From Planctomycetia bacterium (lineage in GTDB: Bacteria > Planctomycetota > Phycisphaerae > Phycisphaerales > SM1A02), in contig SYIB01000004.1 of the NCBI GenBank assembly GCA_005798965.1, positions 1 to 11,688 on the forward strand: a stretch of DNA of 11,688 nucleotides, given 5' to 3'. Numbering within the stretch: position 1 is the first letter of the stretch; each line of letters begins with the position of its first letter. This document shows positions 6,466 to 11,688 of this stretch, piece by piece. A program made the translations under genes and the position numbers. The notes beneath the pieces are model-generated. The model was not told the origin of the DNA and ran no database searches. It saw only the letters and a program-made list of their open reading frames with translations.

Positions 6466-7131
6466 ATGCACTCCTCCATGACCATCCTCACTCCCGATGA
6501 AGTCCACGCCATGCGCAGCCGCGCCGCCGCCCCGTTGGTGCAGTTGGGGCCCGGCGGCGACTTCACGCGATACGTGGTCGAGCAGGATGACGGCCTTGCG
6601 GTCATCAGCCATCGTCGTGCTCCGCTGATGCAAGCCACCGAGCCGATCGAGCAACCGTCCATCCTCGATGAGCCATGCGATGGCACCGGCCTTGGCCTGC
6701 GCCGCGGAGCAGCTGTCATCAATGCCATCTTTGGTGCACCCACGCCTTCCCCCACCGCCAATGCCATGCCCGGTCCGCTCCGCGGCTGGCGTGGTGCGCT
6801 TCGTGTCGCGCTCCAGCCCATCGACTGGCTTGACGACCTTTTAGGCCTCACCCGCATCGAATTGCCGCTCCAACCGATTCCCGTCCTCGTTTCCTCCCGA
6901 ACGCACGCATCAGGAACCACCCATGAACCTCACACCCAAGCAGCTGCGCATCTACGAACTGGTCCGTCAGTGGCGGAACGATCGGGGCTATTCCCCAACG
7001 ATGCAGGAGCTGGCCGACGAGCTCGGCGTCAGCAAGGTCACGGTGTTCGAGCATGTCCAAGCGCTCGTGGAGAAGGGCGTGCTCTCGCGCAACCCGAACA
7101 AGGCGCGCTCTTTGGCGCTGATCGTCGATGA
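6466..7131 (+). CDS. Uncharacterised SOS-controlled protein encoded upstream of lexA
   Basis: I do not recognise the family. Coding is supported by a good Shine-Dalgarno, the LexA box just upstream, and coding-like composition over about 145 codons (residues 1-143, bases 6466-6894). That part begins MHSSMTILTPDEVHAM, has a mixed polar segment (31-70), a Gly/Ala/Pro-rich middle (73-105) with a short hydrophobic stretch GAAVINAIFG, and an amphipathic, Trp-containing end (WRGALRVALQPIDWLDDLLG) closing in IPVLV. There is no clear signal peptide or membrane helix. The frame has no stop before lexA and reads 209 nt into it, where the product turns into an Arg/Gly-rich shadow of lexA, so the true end is uncertain. 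A TGA in another frame overlaps the lexA ATG (6924-6926), which would be a natural end if a frameshift occurs. Position suggests a damage-induced effector, perhaps a cell-cycle inhibitor; this is inference. Confidence 0.6.
   Translation: MHSSMTILTPDEVHAMRSRAAAPLVQLGPGGDFTRYVVEQDDGLAVISHRRAPLMQATEPIEQPSILDEPCDGTGLGLRRGAAVINAIFGAPTPSPTANAMPGPLRGWRGALRVALQPIDWLDDLLGLTRIELPLQPIPVLVSSRTHASGTTHEPHTQAAAHLRTGPSVAERSGLFPNDAGAGRRARRQQGHGVRACPSARGEGRALAQPEQGALFGADRR
6912..6915 (+). promoter_or_regulatory. Shine-Dalgarno AGGA of lexA
   Basis: AGGA ends 7 nt before the ATG at 6923, which fixes the lexA start at MNLTPKQ, the usual beginning of the family. Confidence 0.6.
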
Positions 7132-7555
7132 CGAGCCGCTCCCGATCCGCGGCACCGCCTCCAGTGACGCACTGACCCTGCCACTGCTTGGCCGCATCGC
7201 CGCTGGCCACCCCGTCGAGAAGTTCGAGCAGGATGAGACCCTCAGCCTCGGCCAGGTCTTCGGCCCGGCGCGCGGCAGGCACAACGAGATGTTCGCGCTC
7301 CAGGTCGAGGGCATGAGCATGAGGGATGAAAGCATCCTCGATGGTGACTACGTGATCGTCGAGCGTCGCTCCACCGCTCGAAATGGCGATCGCGTCGTGG
7401 CGCTCCTGCCCAACGGGGAAACCACGCTCAAGACCTTCTTCCGCGAGCGCAATGGCCGCATTCGGCTGCAACCCGCCAATCCGGAGTTCGATCCCATCAT
7501 CGTCGATGAGTGCCAGGTCCAGGGCATCGTCATCGGGGTCATGCGGCGGTACTGA
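6923..7555 (+). CDS. lexA: LexA repressor, SOS regulator (self-cleaving)
   Basis: This 210-residue protein has normal LexA length. The N-terminal winged helix-turn-helix reads LTPKQLRIYELVRQW (3-17), GYSPTMQELADELG (22-35) and a recognition helix SKVTVFEHVQALVEKG (37-52). The C-terminal S24 protease domain contains the scissile Ala-Gly (A94-G95 in RIAAGHP), the catalytic Ser S132 in GMSMRDES, and the general-base Lys K170 in TTLKTFF. RecA filaments on single-stranded DNA would trigger cleavage and derepress SOS genes. A matching LexA box lies upstream of the preceding gene, so the operon is autoregulated. No separate operator is seen in the last 80 nt before lexA. It converges with trpA across 88 nt. 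Confidence 0.97.
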   Translation: MNLTPKQLRIYELVRQWRNDRGYSPTMQELADELGVSKVTVFEHVQALVEKGVLSRNPNKARSLALIVDDEPLPIRGTASSDALTLPLLGRIAAGHPVEKFEQDETLSLGQVFGPARGRHNEMFALQVEGMSMRDESILDGDYVIVERRSTARNGDRVVALLPNGETTLKTFFRERNGRIRLQPANPEFDPIIVDECQVQGIVIGVMRRY

Positions 7556-7560
7556 ATCTC

Positions 7561-7591
7561 GCGCTCAGCATGCGCTCAGCATGCGCTCAGC
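7561..7591. repeat. Tandem 11-bp repeat GCGCTCAGCAT, 2.8 copies
   Basis: Two full copies (7561-7571, 7572-7582) and a 9-base partial copy (7583-7591) lie 5 nt after the lexA stop. Each junction forms the palindrome GCATGC. The gap between lexA and trpA (7556-7643) otherwise contains only the hairpin listed next. Confidence 0.85.
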
Positions 7592-7619
7592 GGATCAGTT
7601 TCGATGAACATCCACAGCA

Positions 7620-7634
7620 CACCCGTCGCGGGTG
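7620..7634. terminator. Short GC hairpin between lexA and trpA
   Basis: CACCCG, loop TCG, CGGGTG gives a 6-bp stem in the convergent gap. No T-tract follows on either strand, so it may be a weak bidirectional terminator or an mRNA 3'-end stabiliser. Confidence 0.35.
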
Positions 7635-7643
7635 GGGCCAACA

Positions 7644-8441
7644 TCAGTGCAGTGCGGATTGGCACGCCTCGATCAGCGGCTGAATGAACGCACCCGCCCG
7701 CTCGTGCGCCGTTGCGGGATCTCCCTCCATGGCGCGGACCAGCGCACTGCCCACGATCGCTGCATCCGCGTGATGAATCACCATGCGGACGTGCTCAGCC
7801 GTCGAAATACCGAACCCGACCGCGATGGGCAGCGCCGTCTGGGCGCGGAGCGCCGCGACCGTGGCCGCCACATCAGGCGGGGCATCGCCCGCACCGGTCA
7901 ATCCCGCGCGGGCAAGCGCGTAGACGAATCCCCGGCACCGTGCGGCAATGGCCTGAATCCGCTCGGGTGTCGAGGTGGGCGCCACGAGCAGCGCCAGTCC
8001 CATGCCCAGCCGATCAACCGCCTCGAGCACCTGATCGGCCGCATCAAGATCCATGTCCGGCACGATCAGGGCATCGAACCCGGCCTCGTGGGCGTGTCGG
8101 ACGAACTCGGTCCCGCCATGGCGTTGGACGATGCTCATAGACACCATGGCGATGAGTCCGCAGGCCACCTGTGGCCGGATGGTCCTCACGGCATCCATCG
8201 TGGCGGCGACGGTCGTGCCCGCGCGGAGTGCCCGATCCATGCTTGCTGCAATGACGGGGCCATCGGCGATGGGGTCACTGAACGGGAAGCCAACCTCAAT
8301 GGCCGCCACACCGAGCCGGTCGAGGGTCCTGATCGTGGCCATGGTGGCCTCGAGCGATGGCGAACCAGCGGTCACGAACGGCATCAGGCTGCCGCGGCCA
8401 GCGGCCCGGTCGTTCTGAAGGCGTTGGAACATGCGCTGCAT
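7644..8441 (-). CDS. trpA: Tryptophan synthase alpha subunit
   Basis: TrpA cleaves indole-3-glycerol phosphate to indole and glyceraldehyde 3-phosphate; indole passes to TrpB. With the ATG at 8441 the protein has 265 residues and the two catalytic acids fall at E49 (AIEVGFPFSDP) and D60 (IADGP), the same numbers as in the Salmonella enzyme, which supports this start over the TTG at 8450. The (beta/alpha)8 barrel is complete: PFVTAGSPS near 21-29, the loop 6 motif ARAGLTGAG at 177-185, and GFGIST near the C-terminal phosphate site. The usual MYAN-type segment reads MVSMS here, replacing the Tyr and Asn near the subunit interface. trpB and other trp genes are absent, so the pathway is scattered. 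The start lies 15 nt after a tRNA on the same strand, has no Shine-Dalgarno, and a TACGCT hexamer ends 8 nt before it. Confidence 0.97.
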   Translation of the reverse strand: MQRMFQRLQNDRAAGRGSLMPFVTAGSPSLEATMATIRTLDRLGVAAIEVGFPFSDPIADGPVIAASMDRALRAGTTVAATMDAVRTIRPQVACGLIAMVSMSIVQRHGGTEFVRHAHEAGFDALIVPDMDLDAADQVLEAVDRLGMGLALLVAPTSTPERIQAIAARCRGFVYALARAGLTGAGDAPPDVAATVAALRAQTALPIAVGFGISTAEHVRMVIHHADAAIVGSALVRAMEGDPATAHERAGAFIQPLIEACQSALH

Positions 8442-8456
8442 GGGTGACAAGCGTAG

Positions 8457-8530
8457 TAGCCCAGCTCGGATTCGAACCGAGGTCGTATCGATTATGAGTC
8501 GACTGCTCTGGACCGCTGAGCTACTGGGCC
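8457..8530 (-). tRNA. tRNA with CAT anticodon, probably tRNA-Ile2 (lysidine type)
   Basis: The 74-nt cloverleaf is complete: acceptor GGCCCAG/CTGGGCT (one G-U at 1-72), D stem GCTC/GAGC, anticodon stem GTCGA/TCGAT around CTCATAA, T stem CTCGG/CCGAG around TTCGAAT, discriminator A at 8457. The anticodon CAT is complementary to 8494-8496. It is not initiator tRNA: 1-72 is paired and the anticodon stem lacks three G-C pairs. The acceptor pairs C4-G69 and C5-G68 are those favoured by TilS, and the anticodon arm resembles bacterial Ile2 more than elongator Met, so Ile2 is preferred. No CCA is encoded after the discriminator (CTA follows), so the CCA end must be added by an enzyme. Confidence 0.95.
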
Positions 8531-8546
8531 GGAATCCAACGGCCTC

Positions 8547-8556
8547 ATCCTAGCGA
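8547..8556. promoter_or_regulatory. Possible shared -10 core (tRNA / membrane-redoxin gene)
   Basis: ATCCTAGCGA centres on CTAG. On - it gives TAGGAT (8552-8547), 16 nt before the tRNA 5' end; on + it gives the poorer TAGCGA (8551-8556), 9 nt before the GTG at 8566. The layout matches the shared core between the globin and HEAT genes (two hexamers sharing TA). No -35 is clear. Confidence 0.3.
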
Positions 8557-8565
8557 AGCCATGGT

Positions 8566-9513
8566 GTGATATCGGCTGTCCAAAATTCGATCGGGCATCG
8601 CCGCTGGCTGCTGGCGGCCGGCTTCTACAACCTCGCTTGGGGTGCGGTCGTGGTGCTGCTACCCGACCTCATGCCCCGCCTGGCGGGCATGGAGGCCTTC
8701 GTGGGGCCAGCCCGTGGCATCTGGCAGTGCCTCGGCATGGTGATTGGCGTCTTTGGAGTGGGCTACCTCTGCGCGAGCCTCGACCCCATCCGCCACTGGC
8801 CCATCACCCTCGTTGGGCTCCTCGGCAAGATCTTCGGGCCCATCGGCTTCGTGTGGTGCGCCAGCCGGGGCGAGATTCCCTGGAGCTTCGGCTGGACGAT
8901 CCTGACCAATGACCTGCTCTGGTGGATCCCGTTCGGGCTCGTGCTGCGCGATGCGTGGCGGACCTCGACGCAGGACGACGCCCACCTTCCGGTGCTGACC
9001 CGGGGCGAGGCCATGGCAATCGCCGTGGACCAGCACGGAACGAACCTGATCGAGCTGAGCCGATCACAACGTCTGATGGTGGTCTTCCTTCGGCACTTTG
9101 GCTGCACGTTCTGCCGTGAAACGATCGCTGACCTCGTCCGCGGCGAAGAGGAACTCCGCCGTCGCGGTGTGAGCATCGTCGTGGTCCACATGGCAACCGA
9201 GGCAGAGGCCGCCGGCTTCCTTGACGCGCACGGTGCCGGACGTTGGCACCGTGTGAGTGATCCTCGACGACGCATCCATGCTGCGTTCGGCCTCACCCGC
9301 GGCTCGTTCGCCGGGCTGTTCGGACCGATGGTCTGGTGGCGAGGTACCCATGCCCTGGCCAAGGGTCACGGCGCTGGTCAGCCCATCGGCGATCCGCTGC
9401 AGATGCCGGGCGTGTTCGTGGTGCATCGCGGGCGAATCGAGGCAGAGTTCCGTCATCGAACCGCCGGTGATCGCCCGGACTACGGGAACCTGGCGCAGAT
9501 GGTTGCGTCATAA
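8566..9513 (+). CDS. Four-helix membrane protein fused to a peroxiredoxin-like (AhpC/TSA-type) domain
   Basis: This 315-residue protein joins two parts. Residues 13-128 hold four hydrophobic segments (about 13-33, 52-71, 78-99, 107-128) of a small membrane domain whose family I cannot name. Residues 140-315 form a thioredoxin-fold domain of the AhpC/TSA-like SelL or PRXL2 type: VVFLRHFGCTFCRE at 172-185 with the redox CxxC at C180 and C183, a VSIVVVHMA strand (202-210), and the cis-Pro region MPGVFVVHRGRI (280-291). A cytoplasmic dithiol reductase or peroxidase tethered to the membrane is likely. The only usable start is a GTG at 8566, because the in-frame TAG at 8551 excludes anything earlier. 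It lacks a Shine-Dalgarno. The fusion could link membrane quinone or lipid peroxide chemistry to thiols; that is inference. Confidence 0.9.
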   Translation: MISAVQNSIGHRRWLLAAGFYNLAWGAVVVLLPDLMPRLAGMEAFVGPARGIWQCLGMVIGVFGVGYLCASLDPIRHWPITLVGLLGKIFGPIGFVWCASRGEIPWSFGWTILTNDLLWWIPFGLVLRDAWRTSTQDDAHLPVLTRGEAMAIAVDQHGTNLIELSRSQRLMVVFLRHFGCTFCRETIADLVRGEEELRRRGVSIVVVHMATEAEAAGFLDAHGAGRWHRVSDPRRRIHAAFGLTRGSFAGLFGPMVWWRGTHALAKGHGAGQPIGDPLQMPGVFVVHRGRIEAEFRHRTAGDRPDYGNLAQMVAS

Positions 9514-9564
9514 CCCCCTCAGGGCGGTTGCAGGACCGGCCGCTACGCGCCACACTACGGGTTC

Positions 9565-9831
9565 GTGATCACCACAGTCCTCATCCAGGTGCTGGTGCTT
9601 GTCCTCACGCTCGCTGCGGCGAGTGGAGCCGTGCCCTTGGCGGCTGGGCGACTCGATGACACGGTGCTCGTGGATGGCCCTGGAGCAGTCCGGGCGCCTT
9701 CACGCTCCTCCAACCCGGCCAGTGCCGTGGCCGGGGCCGCTCCGCGCGGCGCCTGCCCCAGCGTGACCGCAGGTCGCGCGTTGGCTTCGGTCGACCAAGG
9801 CCGCGGCCCGATGCCGCCTCCGACGGCCTGA
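9565..9831 (+). CDS. Small ORF with signal-like N terminus upstream of secA; candidate SecM-like leader
   Basis: This 88-residue ORF matches no family I recognise. The N terminus has an uninterrupted hydrophobic core (VLIQVLVLVLTLAAASGAV at about 5-23) resembling an export signal, although there is no Lys or Arg before it. The rest is Ala/Gly/Pro/Ser-rich and ends QGRGPMPPPTA just before the stop. Third positions are mostly G or C, in keeping with coding. The start is a GTG without a Shine-Dalgarno; CACACT lies 8 nt upstream, with TTGCAG 17 nt before that, a weak promoter-like pair. It sits 51 nt after the redoxin gene and 97 nt before secA. Size, export signal, Pro-rich end and place mirror secM, but there is no SecM sequence match. 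A chance ORF remains possible. Confidence 0.45.
   Translation: MITTVLIQVLVLVLTLAAASGAVPLAAGRLDDTVLVDGPGAVRAPSRSSNPASAVAGAAPRGACPSVTAGRALASVDQGRGPMPPPTA
9714..9735 (+). other. Strong GC hairpin inside the secA leader region
   Basis: CCCGGCCA (9714-9721) and TGGCCGGG (9728-9735) pair perfectly over 8 bp around a 6-nt loop. It lies within the small ORF. Its role is unknown; it could slow translation or affect RNA structure upstream of secA. Confidence 0.5.
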
Positions 9832-9839
9832 GTGCCGTC

Positions 9840-9902
9840 GCGCGTCGAGCCTTCCTCTCCCCGAACATCACGAACTCGTGAGCCCGTCGCCGTGCGACGC
9901 GC
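9840..9902 (+). promoter_or_regulatory. Potential long-range stem between leader ORF stop and secA ribosome binding site
   Basis: GCGCGTCG (9840-9847) is exactly complementary to CGACGCGC (9895-9902). The loop contains another small hairpin, TCACG-AACT-CGTGA (9868-9881). The left arm begins 9 nt after the leader ORF stop codon, close enough for a ribosome held at the end of that ORF to interfere with pairing. The secA Shine-Dalgarno (9917-9922) lies outside the stem, so direct sequestration is not shown. Confidence 0.35.
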
Positions 9903-9916
9903 TCCACGACCACCGC

Positions 9917-9922
9917 AAAGGA
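9917..9922 (+). promoter_or_regulatory. Shine-Dalgarno AAAGGA of secA
   Basis: AAAGGA ends 6 nt before the ATG at 9929 and decides the secA start, since the product then begins with the expected N-terminal helix before the DEAD motor. Confidence 0.7.
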
Positions 9923-9928
9923 CCAATC

Positions 9929-11688
9929 ATGGCCGTTCCCGTCATCAGCTCCGTCATGCGTTCGCTCTTCGGCACCCGCAACCAGCGCATGGTCAAGCGC
10001 TACCTGCGCATCGTCGACCAAGTGAATGCGCTTGAACCCTCGATCCGCGCCCTGACCGATGCTGAACTCCGCGAACGTACGGCGCAGTTTCGCGCGCGTG
10101 TGGCCAACGGGGAGGATCCCCTGTCGTTCCGGCACGAAGTCTTCGCCGTGGCGCGCGAGGCCATGGACCGTTCCGTCGGCATCCGCAACATCCTGAATCC
10201 TGATCTCGCTTTCGATGCATCGACCTTGCCGGACGAGGCCCGCGCCATGCTTGAAGCGGCGCGAGCCCAGGCTGCACTGCTTCCGGATGCGGCGCCCGAG
10301 GGCGATCTGCTTGGCTGTAGCGCCCCAACGCCGGCCTGGGTCACGATGGATCTGCCGAATGCGCTGTACGAGGCGGTGCGTGCCGTGCTCCCGATGTCCA
10401 AGCCTCCCTTCCGAGCACGCCCCTTCGACGTGCAGATCATCGGGGCCATCGTGCTCTCCGAGGGCAAGATCGCCGAGATGAAGACCGGTGAAGGCAAGAC
10501 GATCGTTGCACCCTTGGCGAGTTTCCTCGCTGCCGTCAGCGGCCACCAAGTGCATGTGGTGACGGTCAACGACTACCTCGTGCAGCGCGACCGAGACTGG
10601 ACGTTCCCCTTCTTCCGCGCGCTCGGGCTGACCGCGGGCGCGATCCACCCGGTCCACATGCAGTCGACCGATGGCAAGCAGTCCGCCTACCGGTGCGACG
10701 TCGTGTACGGCACCACAGCCGAGTTCGGATTCGACTACCTGCGCGACAACATGAAGCAGCGCACCGAGGACCAGGTCCAGAAGCGGCGCGACTTCGTGAT
10801 CGTCGACGAGGTTGACTCGATCCTCATCGATGAGGCACGCACACCACTGATCATCAGCGGCCCCGCCTACAACAAGGCGCCCCGCTATGACCTGGCGGAT
10901 CGCCTGGCACGCCATCTCGTGGAGCGCCAACAGGCGTGGAGCGAGGCTGAAGAGGCAGTATCGAAGGCCCGCTCCATGGCTGCTGGCCTTGAGGGCGATC
11001 TTCGCAACGTGCGCGATGCGTCGCAGAAGCCCGACTTGCGCAAGAAGCTCGATGAAGCCCGACGCTCGATCCCTCGGCTCGAGGTCGAGCGCGACCGCCA
11101 TCCCCAGTACTACGAGGTCGAGCTCGACAAGAAGCGCGCCACGATCACCAGCGCCGGCATTGCCGAGGCGCAGCGGGTCTCGGGGATCGGCTCGTTCTAC
11201 GTTGGCGAGAACATGGACATGCCGCACCTGCTCGAGCAGTCGGTCAGGGCGCACACCGTCTACCAACGCGACCGCGACTACGTGATCGCGCAGGACGAGA
11301 CCGGCCAGCTCGGCGTGGTGATCGTCGACCAGAACACGGGCCGCAAGATGGTCGGAAGGCAATGGTCCGACGGCCTGCACCAGGCGGTGGAGGCAAAGGA
11401 AGGCGTTGCCATCAAGCAGGAAACGCAGACCATGGCCACGATCACGGTGCAGAACTACTTCAAGCTCTACCGCCATCGCGCCGGCATGACCGGGACCGCC
11501 GACACCGAGGCGGAGGAGTTCCATGAGATCTACCGGCTCGACGTGGTGAGCATTCCCACCAACCTGCCGATCGCGCGCGACGACCGGGATGACCAGGTCT
11601 ACGTGAGCGTGAAGGACAAATGGAGCGCGGTGATCGAGGAGATCCGCCGCCACCACGACCTCGGCCGTCCGGTGCTGGTGGGCACGAC
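9929..11688 (+). CDS. secA: Preprotein translocase motor subunit SecA (3' partial)
   Basis: SecA is the ATPase that drives unfolded proteins through SecYEG. The window shows 586 codons; the gene continues past the edge. Motor motifs are clear: IAEMKTGEGKT with Walker A Lys at K190; VTVNDYL at 211-217; GTTAEFGFDYLRDNM at 261-275; Walker B region IVDEVDSILIDEARTPLIIS at 291-310; and GMTGTADTEAEEF at 519-531. Two segments are longer than in the E. coli protein. About 80 residues (85-164) separate AVAREAMDRSVG from FDVQIIG, placing Walker A near residue 184 instead of about 102. A Lys/Arg/Glu-rich, probably coiled-coil stretch (about 332-390) enlarges the preprotein-crosslinking domain. The enzyme otherwise looks fully functional. 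A small ORF precedes it by 97 nt. Confidence 0.98.
   Translation, partial: MAVPVISSVMRSLFGTRNQRMVKRYLRIVDQVNALEPSIRALTDAELRERTAQFRARVANGEDPLSFRHEVFAVAREAMDRSVGIRNILNPDLAFDASTLPDEARAMLEAARAQAALLPDAAPEGDLLGCSAPTPAWVTMDLPNALYEAVRAVLPMSKPPFRARPFDVQIIGAIVLSEGKIAEMKTGEGKTIVAPLASFLAAVSGHQVHVVTVNDYLVQRDRDWTFPFFRALGLTAGAIHPVHMQSTDGKQSAYRCDVVYGTTAEFGFDYLRDNMKQRTEDQVQKRRDFVIVDEVDSILIDEARTPLIISGPAYNKAPRYDLADRLARHLVERQQAWSEAEEAVSKARSMAAGLEGDLRNVRDASQKPDLRKKLDEARRSIPRLEVERDRHPQYYEVELDKKRATITSAGIAEAQRVSGIGSFYVGENMDMPHLLEQSVRAHTVYQRDRDYVIAQDETGQLGVVIVDQNTGRKMVGRQWSDGLHQAVEAKEGVAIKQETQTMATITVQNYFKLYRHRAGMTGTADTEAEEFHEIYRLDVVSIPTNLPIARDDRDDQVYVSVKDKWSAVIEEIRRHHDLGRPVLVGT

Noticed and set aside
5462..6481. 339-codon plus-strand open frame opposite the aminotransferase
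   Set aside because: It is antisense to a complete PLP enzyme with all active-site motifs; its product is Arg/His/Gly-rich and unlike any protein.
7620..7634. A strong intrinsic terminator after lexA
   Set aside because: The hairpin has only 6 bp and no T-tract, so I list it only as a weak candidate.
7632..8447. 271-codon plus-strand open frame opposite trpA
   Set aside because: trpA is complete with E49 and D60; the opposing frame has a composition typical of antisense reading.
9605..11656. 683-codon open frame on the minus strand opposite secA and the leader ORF
   Set aside because: The plus strand there is unmistakably SecA. The antisense product is His/Arg/Val/Leu-rich with no domain, and such shadows are common opposite GC-rich genes.
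1..11688. CRISPR array, transposon, integrase, phage or toxin-antitoxin genes
   Set aside because: I found no spaced repeat array, no terminal inverted repeats and no protein with such motifs. The only tandem repeat is the short 11-bp one.

Overview
The window is GC-rich (high G/C at third codon positions) and most likely comes from a Planctomycetota genome of the class Phycisphaerae. The clearest sign is the first protein, which ends in a GC-type dockerin-like pair of Ca-binding repeats and carries Cys/Trp-rich CC-x4-WD-x2-C modules, both typical of that group. A SecA with extra insertions and a Gram-positive-type LexA box fit the assignment. It looks like a stretch of ordinary chromosome. 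I see no transposase, integrase, CRISPR array or phage gene.

Layout, left to right: end of a large secreted dockerin-type protein (+, cut by the window edge); class I acyl-CoA synthetase (-); SPOR-domain lipoprotein (+); group II truncated haemoglobin (-); exported HEAT-repeat protein (+); class V PLP aminotransferase of the isopenicillin N epimerase type (-); unknown protein followed by lexA (+); trpA (-), with a CAU-anticodon tRNA directly upstream of it on the same strand; four-helix membrane protein fused to a peroxiredoxin-like domain (+); small exported leader-like ORF (+); secA (+, runs off the right edge). Protein genes alternate strand almost without exception. Gaps are very small: 24 to 26 nt between divergent starts and 21 to 88 nt between convergent stops. 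Each of the first six genes is therefore its own transcription unit.

Regulation: two divergent pairs, and less clearly a third, appear to share one small promoter core in which -10 hexamers on opposite strands overlap. Their starts lack a clear Shine-Dalgarno sequence and lie 6 to 12 nt from a TAnnnT hexamer, which suggests leaderless or nearly leaderless mRNAs. The unknown SOS gene, lexA and secA instead have good Shine-Dalgarno sequences. A perfect 7-bp-arm inverted repeat (CCCGAAC-N4-GTTCGGG) upstream of the unknown gene is a textbook LexA box, so this gene and lexA form a self-regulated SOS operon.

The observations most worth following are (1) the uncharacterised SOS gene in front of lexA, a position where other phyla carry cell-division inhibitors; (2) a short ORF with an export-signal-like N terminus and a Pro-rich C-terminal end (RGPMPPP) just upstream of secA, laid out like secM-secA; (3) two extra segments within SecA; and (4) a tRNA, probably tRNA-Ile2, ending 15 nt before the trpA start.
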